Source: Abelmoschus esculentus
Lineage: Eukaryota > Streptophyta > Magnoliopsida > Malvales > Malvaceae
Direction: 5' to 3'
DNA: 64,000 nucleotides
Assembly: GCA_035048815.1 (NCBI GenBank)
Contig: JAUCBN010000062.1
Coordinates: forward strand, 5,962,001-6,026,000
Below the pieces are notes generated by a model. The model saw only the letters and a list, made by a program, of their open reading frames with translations, did not search any database and was not told the origin of the DNA. Position numbers and translations under genes: made by a program. The stretch's first letter is position 1, and each line of letters starts with the position of its first letter. Shown here in pieces: positions 47,067 through 59,002 of the stretch.

Positions 47067-49828
47067 TGTAACACTTTAACCCAGATGTCACATTGGGACT
47101 CCTACCCAAAACCCGTTTTATAAATTTTCCCTTAAGAAGCTCATCTTTCAAAAATCCAAAATTCATAAAATGAGTCCAAACATTTGAAATAACATAAAAA
47201 CCAAACTAATTAAAAATAGTAATCGGAGCTCCATTTAAAATACATCAACTGACTGAAAATAAAATTCAAAATAAAGGTACAGGCTCGATTTGTGGTAAGG
47301 TCCTATGAATATAATAAGTCCAAACTAAAGATCAAGTATTGTACTCTTTCACGGCTCCGATGTTGAGAAGTCCCCCTCGATGTGCTACTCCAAAGCTACA
47401 TGTCCCCATGCACGAAAAACACCACAATTCCGCACGTTGAGCTAACAAAGCTCAATGGTACATTTCTACTCTATTGTAGTTCATGAATATAATAAAACAA
47501 CATGCATGATAAGATAGTTAAGAGTGCATAAAAAGGCTTCTAAACTAAGGTTCACCTCCTAGCCTACCATAGTTAGAGTTCACATTTTTTTATCTCAAAA
47601 TCATATTATATAGAAAGATCAAGTGTCATATCAGGCTTACTTACTCGGTCTCACACAGCACATCTAGTTACTTGAGATCACACAAATCACCGAGTTATAA
47701 GTATCTTACCCCACTCACACAACTTATGGTATAAAGATCATCAAACATTAGTTCATATAATATACATGCATGCATACAACATCCATAATTATTGACCAAA
47801 CGTAGCCCTACTATACTCGTGCTCACATAATTGTTGGGTTTCTCCGTGACCACATAGCCTTTGGGTTGGACCATATTTGGATCAATATAGCCATAGATAC
47901 GTCTGGAACATACTTGGATCAACATAGCCACAAGTAGTCCATCTATGAGGTCACATAGCCTATTAGGTTACTCGAGTTCACATAGTCCTTCGATTTGGTT
48001 GATGCTCACACAACCCATAAAGTTGTATTTCCTTATATGGATCATCATAGCCATGTATAAGTTCGAACCGCATCCAGATCACATAGCTCGTGGATACGTC
48101 GAACGTACTCGCTCACAAAGCGCTAAGTACTTGTCCCCTGGATTAAGTTCTCATGCACTGACTCTAAGATATCAGGATTCCTTTACTGAAATATACAAGT
48201 AACACTTGGTCCTCGAGCATTTACTCACCTTACCAAGTTATGACAAGCATATAACCAAACCATTATAATTATCCAAGGCATCTCCCATAATTAAAGTTAA
48301 ATAACACAAGGCCACTAGTTTATTAACAAGATCCTAGTTATCTTATTAGTCAGAGCATCTTTAATACATTGGTGTCCCATCAACATACAACAAAGACCCT
48401 AACCACCATACGCTATTGTCCGATCCACCATGGAATCTTAAGGAAACATAATATAATTAAACCACGCATCGATTATTAATTTATTAGACATTATTCCACA
48501 TGTTGGGGTATTAAACTCAGTTTATTAGTTTTATAGTTCATCTTATACCTTTAGATATCCATTGGAACCCTTATCTCAAATTATAGAACCCCCGAACACT
48601 AACTCAAAATTCTCGGGTAGATTGCTTTGAGCGTATCGATACGCCAACCTAGGGTATTGATACGTCTCACTAGGGTATATATACTCCCTACCTAAGTATC
48701 GATACGCAAACACCATTCGAATCCTCAACCTAAAGCTCATACCGATACGCCTAAGCACCCTATCAATACTCGATTCTGATACGTGGAAATTTCGTTCCGA
48801 TACTCTACCCGTACCGATATGCCCCCTAAATACGTACCTATACTTGAAGTCGTCTTCAACCTAATGGAATAGTGGTACCGATACACCATCCCGTTCCGGT
48901 ACACGAAAATGGTTCTGGAATTCAAAATTTGCTATGGGTATCAGTACGCTCCTCCATGTACCGACACACCCCTAAAAAAAACTCCCAAATATACACTAAT
49001 GTACCGATACGCCCCCTATCCGTATCGGTACTCCTACCCATAAATGAAAGTCTGGCTCGAATTTTACCTAGAAATCTCACTTAACCTAATTGGTTAAGCT
49101 CTAAAATATTCCTACAAGTTATTGAAATTGAAAGTGTAATATGTGATTTTCTATCAATTTCACATCATTTCAACCCTAAGTATGAAATATACCATTTCTA
49201 AGGTTCTAAACTACCAAAACCTCAAACAAGCAAAATCTTATCATTCAATCAAGCAAAACAACCATTTTATGAGTCTCATAAGATGTAAGAGTTAGAGATG
49301 TATTGATCTTAAGCAACAATCCGGAATAGATCTTTCACCAAACTCTTGCTATCCTTCTTCCTTTCTTAAGCTTCAATTTCAACTCTCACCAACTTTGGGG
49401 ACTAATACCTTGAAAGATAGATCTTCTCCTGCTGCTTAAACTACCCTTAAGGTGTCAAACTAGATTCTCACTCCAAAACAACAAGTTTTCATCTTTTCCT
49501 TTGATGCTTTGGTGAAAGCTTGATGAAGGATATGTGAAGGGTAAGGATTACAAGGATGACTCTTTTATCTCTCCAAAAGTGCAAAGAATTAAAATTCTCT
49601 AAGCCTTTGTCTCCTTCAGGGGGTAATTTACTCAATTGCCCTTCAAGACCTTTCACTCCACATCAACAAGACCAAGCCCAAACTCAAGCCCACAACAACC
49701 CGAAAAGCCCAACAAGATTAAACCAAGATCCAACACGATTCAAAAAGCTCGAACACATGACCTAACTTGACGATCTATGGTCTAGGTCAACGCCCGACGT
49801 TGACCTGGAAAAAATCCGGATTGTTACA
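47067..49828. mobile_element. Solo-LTR-like element (TGTAACA...TGTTACA), copy 2
   Basis: Starts TGTAACAC and ends ATTGTTACA, flanked by ATAAT at 47,062-47,066 and 49,829-49,833. It is alignable end to end with 12,871-18,549 once the insertions there are removed. The palindrome-rich tract is at about 48,625-49,040. No coding sequence; the short frames are artefacts. Confidence 0.85.
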
Positions 49829-49833
49829 ATAAT

Positions 49834-50198
49834 ATTTATAAAATGTAATGAAAATATAAACAATCAAATTAGGGGGCAAAAACTAGGATATTACATTCTC
49901 AATTTTTTTAAAAGTTAAATCAAGTCATAGAAAAAAGTAATGGTTTGTAATGATATTTGACGTTAATGGTGTATATCGCCTTTTTTTAAAAAAAAATCTT
50001 ATGTTAGATTCAAAATTCTTAACACCCACTATGTTGATGTGAAGTTAATAAATTCAAGTGGTATAAAAAAGCAATAGTAAGTAAATTTATTATCTTTAGA
50101 TTCATAATTATCAACGTCCACAACAGAAATTTGACTCGTTAATACTACGTTCAATTTTATTGGATGCAGAAATGTAACATTAACACTATAATCAACAT
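49834..50198. other. Gene-free stretch, inverted relative of 45,100-45,420
   Basis: Words such as GTTGATGTGAAGTTAATAAA and AATGTAACATTAACACTATA read as the reverse complement of sequence at about 45,180-45,370. It is a displaced, inverted piece of the loop and arm region. Confidence 0.55.
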
Positions 50199-50493
50199 TT
50201 GATATTTGTATCAATTTGAAAAATATTTCTATATTCAAGTAAAGAAAATATCAAACTTAAGTGCAATTGATATGTTAAGCTTAATATTAGATAGAAAACA
50301 AATGTAATGAACTGAAGGCAATATATAAATATTTTAGTTATTAACAACGGAGTGGGACAAGTTTTTGCGCCTTGTCTCAACAAAAAATGTAATCAACAAG
50401 CTTTATGTTCTCTAATATGTTTTATCCTTGACCTTAGATAATAAATAAATAATTTGATTCATTGTGGCCCTAAAAATTTAACAAAAAATGATT
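50199..50493. repeat. Direct repeat, right copy
   Basis: Partner of 46,721-47,013. Downstream sequence continues into the flank that also precedes SWEET copy 4 (about 58,250-58,450), so this is probably the original position. Confidence 0.85.
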
Positions 50494-51566
50494 AAACTCG
50501 ACCAATCCTAAAAAAAATAAAAAGATTAATAATATAATAAATAAATTGGGTCGAGTCATAAAATTTCCACCTTAAATACAAATCCAACTCGAAAATTTTC
50601 AAAACTCGGTCCGACTCAAATCCATTTCTTTATGGAAAAACCCACCTCCATCTAATAAAGTCGAAGTCTGTAAACTTGATGATCTCTAACATACCAGAAC
50701 TTTGATATGTAAGTATGTAATTAATGGTTCTCTAATGATATCTCATAACCCTATTGGTTGTTGTTCAATGGTTTATACCAAAGTTGCTTAAATATCTATC
50801 TAATAGTTCTACAATGTATGTAATATCCGAATGCATTTATACTTGAACATAAATTAGATTTTCAATAACTTATGTATATTGAATCGTTTGATTTATTTTA
50901 AATTTAAGGTTACTTTTAGAGCATTGAGTAAGACAAAATTGTCTCATTTAGAAATACGAGTTCCACCTGGTTTATTCCCACTCAACTTGTAATATAATCA
51001 CCAACCACATTTATCTCAAAATCGAATGAGATAATCATTTGATGAAATTAATAATACCATTTACGAGAGGATTACTTAAGGTTATAGATGGATTTCCTTA
51101 TTTACATATAATTGATTTGGTACCATTAGAAACAATTCTAATTATTTAATAACATGTATTTTTTTTAATGTTGTCACGGAGAAAACACAAGCTTAACATA
51201 TAACACCCTCGTCCCGATCCCTATCTAAAACACTAATTCGATCACCCAAAAATTTTACCCATCAATTTTAATTATTCTTGTCAAAAGATATAATGCCTAA
51301 AATACTTGGATTTGAAATTACGAAAATTTTTGAGGTGTAAAAGGAGCTTTGATTACTGCTGATTATGGAATTGATCTGGAAATTACGAAAATTACTCCTG
51401 ATTTGGTTGGAAACTCCCGCTAACATTAATTTATTAACGAAGATGACACGTAGATATGTTAACTTTTTAATTATTTAAAAACAAAGGATATAATGAGGTA
51501 GTTCAAATAGGGTTGGTAAACCTGGGATGTTATAATTTACGTATGACTTGAAGGAAGTATTTTACG
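50494..51566. other. Upstream flank of SWEET copy 3
   Basis: No gene. About 50,494-50,640 parallels about 58,300-58,480, about 50,650-50,950 parallels about 1,064-1,370, about 51,180-51,260 parallels about 26,556-26,650, and about 51,280-51,566 parallels the copy 2 upstream flank. Confidence 0.65.
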
Positions 51567-51785
51567 TTCAATATAATTCCTCTCATTAAATAATTTGTAT
51601 TTAAAGTGGTTGAAATTTATTTAAACCAGGATTACTACGCCAACTAGAAATCAATCTCCTACCCTCGTTCTCTCCCTTTATATAAGACTTTGAAATCAGT
51701 GTATGGAAATCATCAGCCTTCATCCATCGCAATTTCTGCTGTTATTTTCAGTTTTCTTCTTACTTGCTCTGCTTCAGCTTTCGAC
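51567..51785 (+). promoter_or_regulatory. SWEET copy 3 promoter with TATA box
   Basis: TTTATATAAG at 51,677-51,686, about 100 bp before the ATG, within the block common to all four copies. Confidence 0.75.
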
Positions 51786-52887
51786 ATGGGACTTGCTCAC
51801 ACTATCGTCGGGATTGTCGGTAATTAGTTCTTCCTTACCAGGTTTAAGTGTTTACGTCATTTAATTCAACATTGTAGTTGTAGTTATATATCTATTCCTT
51901 GTGCAGGGAATGTCATCTCTTTCGGTCTCTTCCTCTCACCAATGTAATTGAAATTTCTTTCTCTATTGAATTTTAGAACTAATTAGTAATTACTGCATTG
52001 ATGAAGGATCATAATTGTAATGTACGAATGAATGAATAGCATGTTTTTCTGTCTAATAATTGTGTTTTGTGCCTACATGAACTAGGCCAACATTTTATCA
52101 AATCTATAAGAAGAAGGCAGTGGAGGAGTTTCAAGCATATCCCTACCTGTGCACAGTTATGAACTGTATGATCTGGATGTTCTACGGTCTACCCGTTATT
52201 AAAAAAGACAATATTCTAGTGTTGACCATCAATAGCGTGGGTCTTGGCATTGAGCTTTTCTACTTGACTGTATACGTCGTGTATGCTAATGATCGGAAGA
52301 AAAGGGTACGTAGGAATCATTAATGTCTACTATTCTCTCTTGTTTATATGAATCTGAGATTGAGACTTTACAAATTTCAGGCTTGTGTTTGGTATATCCT
52401 ACTTCTCGAAGTCGTCTTGACAGTCTGCATCGTTCTTGTGGCTTTGTTCGTTTTCTATAGCCATCGAACTCTTATGGTTGGCATCATAGCTGATGTTTTC
52501 AACATCATCATGTATGCTGCACCTCTGGCCATATGGAGAAAAGTGTTCCAAACAAAGAGTGTGGAGTACATGCCTTTCTGGCTCTCACTTGCAGGATTTT
52601 CTAATGGAATCTGTTGGACAATTTATGGACTCCTACAATTTGACATATTCATTCTGGTAAGTACAATGAGTAATTAAAATGCATATAATTATATATAGAT
52701 AGAGATGTAGTAATATCTTTTCTTTGTTTATTTTCAGGTTTCCAATGGACTTGGAGCCATATTTGAGTTTGTTCAGTTGTGTTTATATGGCTTCTTCTAC
52801 TTCAAGGGAAACCAAAAAACGAAAGAACAAGTGAAGAAGCTGTCAGCAGAGGTTCAACTATCCAATCTTCCTATTGGAGCTGCATGA
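51786..52887 (+). CDS. SWEET: SWEET sugar transporter, copy 3, intact
   Basis: Exons are 51,786-51,819, 51,907-51,943, 52,086-52,305, 52,381-52,656 and 52,738-52,887, giving 238 residues with all GT and AG splice ends. Two MtN3/saliva repeats lie at roughly residues 8-92 and 105-210. The proline tetrad (23, 43, 145, 162), N73, W176 and N192 are all kept. Distinguishing changes from its siblings are I61V (GLPVIKK), FEF in the last exon where copies 2 and 4 have FGF, and VKKLSAEVQLSNLP near the end. It is separated from copy 2 by about 31 kb of transposon-filled DNA, yet exon and intron sequences remain very similar, so the duplication is recent or the copies have been homogenised by conversion. 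Substrate cannot be inferred. Confidence 0.95.
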
Positions 52888-54049
52888 CTTCTTGGTTTTC
52901 TGTTCAGAACTGGACCATAAGTTGTGTAAAGTTTGGCCTTAGTTCTTTTCTTAGGTTTAGAGTTTATATGAACTGGGTTAAATTCCTTTTTTTTCTATCA
53001 TACTTTTAAGATATTTTGATTTGGTTAACTTAGGTATTTCAATTTTATTATTGCACACTCTCATTTTTATTTCAATTTTGCTTAAACAAAATTTAATTCA
53101 ATTACTTCTTTTTGATATATTAATATGTGCAATACATTTTTTAATTTATCATCCTCAAATTTGTTTGATGATATTTATTTTTCCACGAATAAAAGAATTT
53201 TTCTAACATATAACCGGTGAAAAACTTCACGGACACAAATGAACTTTGATACAATTTTTGGAAAAATTGAGGTTTAATTCAAACTTAAACGGCCAAGATG
53301 AAACAATTAATTAAATTTGGGATTGAATGACTACTATGTCGACTGTTTGAGGGTGCAAATCATCTACCACTAAATCGTGGTTCTTTTGTGCCCCGTTTTA
53401 AATTAGAGGGTTTAAGGTTTAAAGTTTAGGGTTTAAGGTTAGAGTTTAGGGTATAGGGAATTAGGTATAGGGTGGTTTTTAGGTTTAGGGTTTAGTATAT
53501 AAAAAATAAGGGTTAAAATTTAATTTTTTAAAAATTTTCAATAGAAGACATAAAAGAAAACATGATAAGGAATCAGAGGATTTCTACTCACCGTTTAAAG
53601 TTTAAAAAAAAACAATTAATGCTGATTCAAGAGTTTATCCTCTAAATTTGTCATAATTTAGTTCCGGTATATACTTTATTAAGATCCAAAAATTAGGGAG
53701 ACTACTTTCCCAATTCTCGTAAAGTAGAGGGATAAATTTTAAAATTAGACCAATTATTTTTAGTGTCTATTTTCGAGCAAACAATAAAAAAAAATAAACT
53801 TTAATTTTAAATTTAAATTTTTAAATTTTAAATTTTAAATTCTAACTTTAAATTATAAATTTTAAAGGATTAATATAATTTTAAGTCATTAAATCAACTA
53901 TATTCTATCTTTGCTCCTTTTCACATTCACACAAAGAAATCTAAAGTTATGAACAAAAATCTTCATTTTTTTTGATAAATTACATATCCATTTAGTATCT
54001 TATCCTCATTTCCTAATAATATCTTATCCTGACTTGGTTATGGTTATTA
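52888..54049. other. 3' flank of SWEET copy 3
   Basis: Familiar SWEET downstream landmarks to about 53,170, then a single relative of the TTTAGGG-bearing tandem unit at about 53,350-53,530, then A/T runs. No gene. Confidence 0.6.
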
Positions 54050-54225
54050 TTCTCCTGATGGACGAGTTAATCATGATATTGACATAACAAACATGATTTA
54101 TTGTTTTCAGCCATGCATGAAATCGGACACACTTTTAACCTAACACATAATTCTAATCCAAATGCAGTTGTGTATTATACACTGAATTATGAACGATCAG
54201 AAGAGAACTTGCAACATCCACCTTA
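54050..54225 (+). pseudogene. Matrixin metalloprotease fragment
   Basis: Encodes a Gly/Tyr-rich segment ending SPDGRVNHDIDITN and then, in another frame, AMHEIGHTFNLTH. The latter keeps the HExGHxxxxxH zinc ligands of matrix metalloproteases but with FN in place of the usual LG. Only this fragment remains; it has no start and ends at stops. It lies just upstream of a longer relative. Confidence 0.75.
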
Positions 54226-54232
54226 ACTTGCA

Positions 54233-54876
54233 ATGGCAATTCAATTTTCTCGTCAAATCTGTGGAATTTTTCTCACATTCTTTGTGATGCGATCTTTTCT
54301 AGTTGAGTCTAGGCCTGTTGAACTCGAATTTTCTCAAATTCATGAGCAAGGCTCGAGAAGAGATAACGACAACATCGATGATATTTCCCGATCATCTCAT
54401 GATGGATTGTTTTAATCTGAAGTTGACTACACACTTTACGGTGGAAAGTGATACTACTCTAGTGACTTACGTTTTTGAATCTACTATTCTCATGTCACTG
54501 GGTTTACATCGTGAAAAAGTGTTTGTCGTCATCGATGCGGTATTCCGACAGTGGAAAACTATTGTCCCGGAGTTTGTGTTTCAAAGGGTATACCTAGGCG
54601 AGGATGTTGATATTACAGTTTCTTTCACAACATTGAGCCTCGACTTATATGGTTATGGTTATTATCCACCTGATGGAACGGTTTACTTTGATATTGACAG
54701 GGAACAAACAAGATTTATTTTCTGGAGTCATGCATGAAATAGGACATATTGTTGGCCTTAAACATAGTGGCAATGAAAGTGCAATCATGTATCATACACT
54801 CCTTCCTGGAACTACTAGAAGGGAGTTCATTCAAGAGGACATTCATCACATACAATCTTTATATTATAATTGGTAA
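54233..54876 (+). pseudogene. Matrixin-type (plant MMP-like) metalloprotease, frameshifted
   Basis: Plant matrixins are secreted zinc endopeptidases of the cell surface. The ATG at 54,233 opens a hydrophobic leader (ICGIFLTFFVMRSFLVES) resembling a signal peptide, in frame to a stop at 54,413. The catalytic domain follows in another frame at about 54,417-54,737 (KVFVVIDAVFRQWKTIVPEF, DVDITVSF, GYGYYPPDGTVYFDID). A third frame, at about 54,705-54,876, carries the zinc site HEIGHIVGLKHS, the Met-turn AIMY and the terminal IHHIQSLYYNW. Two frameshifts (near 54,410 and 54,700) break it. The prodomain and its cysteine switch are absent or unrecognisable, so the gene was already short. Confidence 0.82.
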
Positions 54877-56254
54877 ACTACTATGATTGTCATTTAGGGT
54901 CCGAAGGGATATTCTTATTTTTTGAATTAAAATAAATATCGTATTAGTTACGATATCGTTTAAAAATTTATTACTTTTTTTTATTGTTTTTAATATAAAT
55001 TTTCACTTGAATCCCTATGACTAAAGCAATTAATATTTTAATTAGCGACACCAAGGGAAATTTGAAAGAGTTTCTTTTGTAATATTTTTCTTATAGTAAT
55101 TTTATAATTATACAATGAAATATTATATTATGTCTTTTATGTCATCAAGAATTGAAAAAAAGAATAATTTTGTTATAATTTTATAATTAAACTAAGTATT
55201 AGTTTATTAAATAAGTTATATTTAGGGTTGACTTATTAGATGATATTTTATTAGGATGAAGTTGATTTAGATTAAAAGAATTACGTTTAATTTTTTTATT
55301 AAATTTATTGGGAATAATTTGGTCAAGATTAAACTAATAGTATATTATGCTGAGGTTTAATAAATAAAATTATTTTGTTTTGATTAAATAAATTTTACTC
55401 ATCTGTATTAATTTTTTACTAAATTATGATTCCTATATAGTTATTAAATTGTGGGATTTTATAAAATAATTTGATATTAATATTTTATCAATTAGCATTT
55501 TGCACATTTAATGGATGTATTATTAGCATTTCAACGTTAGGGTGTGAAAAATTAAACTCGAGATAAAATAATTTGAATGGAGATGAAAAATGCGTTGAAG
55601 TAATGGAGAAAGAAAAGGAAAATATAACAAATACATAACCAATGGCGCCATGGCCATGTTTCTAGAATATAAGTACTCGGTCCACAGCTTTACATCTATT
55701 CATAGAACTAATAACCCTTTATAAATTTCCCCAAGTAATTAATGATTTTATATATTTTTTTGTTAATTAAGTTAATGAACAAGTTTTAAATTGAATTAAT
55801 TGAGAACTGAATTTAAAATATATATAATTATTAACCAATTAAACATCTAATTAATTGATCGATAAATCAATATGAATTTTTGGTGTCGTTATCTATGTCA
55901 CAATACTAAAGAACTAAATCTTAATTTATAATTCATAAATCATACACCTTAAATCATAACCCTACACTTTATACTCTAATTTTAAACCCAAAACCCTATT
56001 TCTAATATTGAAGGATACATAGGTATACCAAAACTTTAAACGAGATGATGAATTTCATTGTATTAAGTTCTTGATTATACGATAACTTGTGAGGAGAAGT
56101 CATTTTATCAGCAAATCACATATTAAACTGGGTACCTTATAAGAAATTAGACTACTCATACGAATTACGAAAAGTTTATGCAACTAATTTATAATATATG
56201 AAAGTATGAGATGTCTAGAAATTTATGCACCTAAAATAATATTATGCCAAAAAT
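54877..56254. other. AT-rich gene-free stretch
   Basis: Nothing coding. About 55,880-56,000 is an inverted relative of the tandem unit at 45,495 (AACCCTA and TAAACCC words). Confidence 0.55.
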
Positions 56255-56958
56255 TCTTGTCGCGACCATTTAAAGCTGAGTGTGTAAAATAGCCTAGCGA
56301 GTTGAATTTTGAAAAAAAACGAATTTTGTTATTTTTAATTATTAATTATGTAAACCATGTTTTATTATAAAAACAAGTATTATTTGAAATTTTAAAATAA
56401 CTTGGAGTCGTCACCGGTCACTTTGGTAGGCCGAACACTATAAAACGAACTATAGATTCTTTTTTAAAACATTTGGGTTCAGGAGTCGGTTACGCATAAG
56501 GACGAACCTTACGAGCGCCCGATATCGGTGCCTTATTAATTACATGTGGCATTTTGGCATTTCGATCAATAATATAAATTTAATTCGTCATTGTTGGATG
56601 AATATCATTCGAATGAGGATATCCTTTTAGATAAGAAAGTATATTTCTTTTAAATACGAGCTTGAATAAGACATCCTATAATAGGAAACCTTAACTTGTA
56701 TTTAAAGAAATATAAATTCTACTCCAGAAGGTTTGAATGCATGATCGGTTATTACCTTGTCGATTTTAAGTTCTAACCTATAAGGATCCATTAATTAAAT
56801 ATTTAAAATCCTATTAAATTATTAATTTACCAAGTGTATTATGATAACATCCAAACGATTGGACAATGTCATCTTGACACCAAATAAAATTTATAATACT
56901 ATTGGTGATTCTAGTTATTTACTTAATTAATTTTATTTAATTCTACCATCCAAATGTA
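56255..56958. mobile_element. Retroelement-derived non-coding piece
   Basis: Contains TGTCGCGACCATTTAAAGC (about 56,260) and a CTTGGAGTCGTCACCGGTCA motif (about 56,401). I judge it a possible LTR-like fragment because it adjoins a gypsy protease remnant. Ends not determined. Confidence 0.35.
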
Positions 56959-57600
56959 TTATGACTGTATTGCTTTGTAAACATTAAATTTAATTATCTT
57001 ACCGTTGAATTTTATAGTAAGGACATCGCTTTTTACATCGATATTTGTATTAGCTGTACTAAGGAAAGGTCTCGACAAGATAATATCATATAAAGTATTT
57101 AAGCGGTCATTTTTCATGTCAATAACATAGAAATTGATCGAAAAGATTAATTCATTTACCTTTACTAAGACGTTCTCCAAGAGTCTTTCTAGGTATATCA
57201 CAGATCGGTCGGTTAGTTGTATAGTCACTTTAGTATGCTTTAAAGGCTAAGTAGAAAGTGATTTATATAGAGAAAGACACATAACATTAATTGAGAAACC
57301 TAAATCGTACATAACACGTTTTATACCAACCATACAGATTTTGCAAGGAATAGAGAACATACTTTAATTTTTTAATTTTGGCGAAAGCTTTCATTGAAAA
57401 AAAAGTTTAGAACATGTTTTCCCAAATTTATCTTTTCAATTCTTTAAGCTTTATTTTATTCATACATAAATCCTTTAAGAACTTGGCATATCTCCGTACC
57501 TTACGAATTACTTCAAGAAGTGGGGTATTAATTTCCCCTTTCCGGAATACACTGAAGATCTCATTCTCTTCAACTGTTTGACTTGCTTTATCACTTTTGA
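56959..57600 (-). pseudogene. Gypsy (Athila-like) gag-end and protease fragment
   Basis: Read leftward: a linker piece (TPLLEVIRKVRRYAKFLKDL) at about 57,530-57,460, the active-site segment YDLGFSINVM at about 57,310-57,280, a stop, then an open frame 57,228-56,959 with LTDRSVIYLERLLENVLVKV and LSRPFLSTANTNIDVKSD. This is the normal order of an Athila-type protease. The Gly of the active site (DLGFS) is kept. No LTR or RT is nearby. Confidence 0.82.
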
Positions 57601-58767
57601 TGGAAAATGAGGTGGAATATCATAGGGAGAAGGAGTAGGATTAGAATCGGATGTACCTTATGTGATAGACGATAGTTCCTTCTCTTTATTTTTTTTTTTT
57701 AGGTTTTCATTTTTCAGATATATTCAGGTACAATTAAATATTCAATTTATTATTCATAATGATTTGGAATGATAGATCCTGGCTTAAATTATATATTAGG
57801 TTATGTTTTGATTCTAACATCATTCAATAAGAATTGTAGATAAAGCGGTGAAGGGGAATATATACAATACGAGTAAAAATTCTTTGCCCCTAATTATGTC
57901 TCTTTCTATATCCTATACTAAAAATCACTAAAAATTTAAATTCTAAAACATAACCCTAATTTTCACATCCTAGACCCTAAATCTAGTTTGTAAAAAAATA
58001 AACCCTAAATCTACGTTTAAGAAATACACCATACCCTTAAACCTTAACCTAATAAAAACCTAAATATATTATTTTAAGTTGAGACATTAATAAAAACCTA
58101 ATAAAAAGACAATGATTTATTCTCATGCAACACCTCAATAATCGAGAGCTAGCCAACCCATCTTATCCTCGGTACAAAGATTGAATCTCCAAATATCGAC
58201 TTGACCATTGATATCGACTTGACTGAAATTTAATATATTTTATCCTTGACCATTGATAATAAAAGCATAATTTAATCCATAGTGATCCTTAAATTTTAAC
58301 AAAAAATTCAATTAAACTCGACTCATATTAAAAATTAATAAAAATATTAGATATAATATAATAAATAAATAGTTATAAATAAATTGAATTGGGTTAGGAA
58401 ATTTCTAACCATGTACACAAACTCAGTTCAAAATTTTTCGAAACTCGACCGAACTCAAAACCATTTTTTTATTAAAAAACTACCTCTATTGTGTCCTCAT
58501 TGGACGGGGCTAGTTAATTTTTTCATCGATAGATAATTTTGTCTATTTAACTTTATTCCTCATTTTTAATTTCATCAATTTAGCCCTTATAGTCTTAAAA
58601 AACCAGCCATGTTAACCCTCATTTATAATTTACGTATGATAACTATTGATTTGAACACAAGTATTGACTTGTAGTCTTATAATTTTATTAATTTTATACT
58701 AATCGGATATGTAGTCTTCACCTCCTATAATTAAACATAATTATTGGTTTGTACGAGCTATTCTACA
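57601..58767. other. Gene-free stretch before SWEET copy 4
   Basis: About 57,880-58,080 is an inverted relative of the tandem unit at 45,495. About 58,230-58,480 parallels about 50,430-50,640. No gene. Confidence 0.55.
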
Positions 58768-59002
58768 TTCAATATAATTCCTCTCCATAATGGAGTACTT
58801 GTTAAAATAATTTGTATTTAAAGTGGTTGAAATTTATTTAAACCAGGATTACTACGCCAACTAGAAATCAATCTCCTACCCTCGTTCTCTCCCTTTATAT
58901 AAGACATTGAAATCAGTGTATGAAAATCATCAGCCTTCATCCATCGCAATTTCTGCTGTTATTTTCAGTTTTCTTCTTACTTGCTCTGCTTCAGCTTTCG
59001 AC
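58768..59002 (+). promoter_or_regulatory. SWEET copy 4 promoter with TATA box
   Basis: TTTATATAAG at 58,894-58,903. The common block is interrupted by a short extra piece (ATGGAGTACTTGTTA, about 58,789-58,803) not seen in the other copies. Confidence 0.75.

Noticed and set aside
47695..48202. Open frames within the second solo LTR
   Set aside because: The homologous segments in copy 1 do not keep these frames, so there is no sign of coding conservation.
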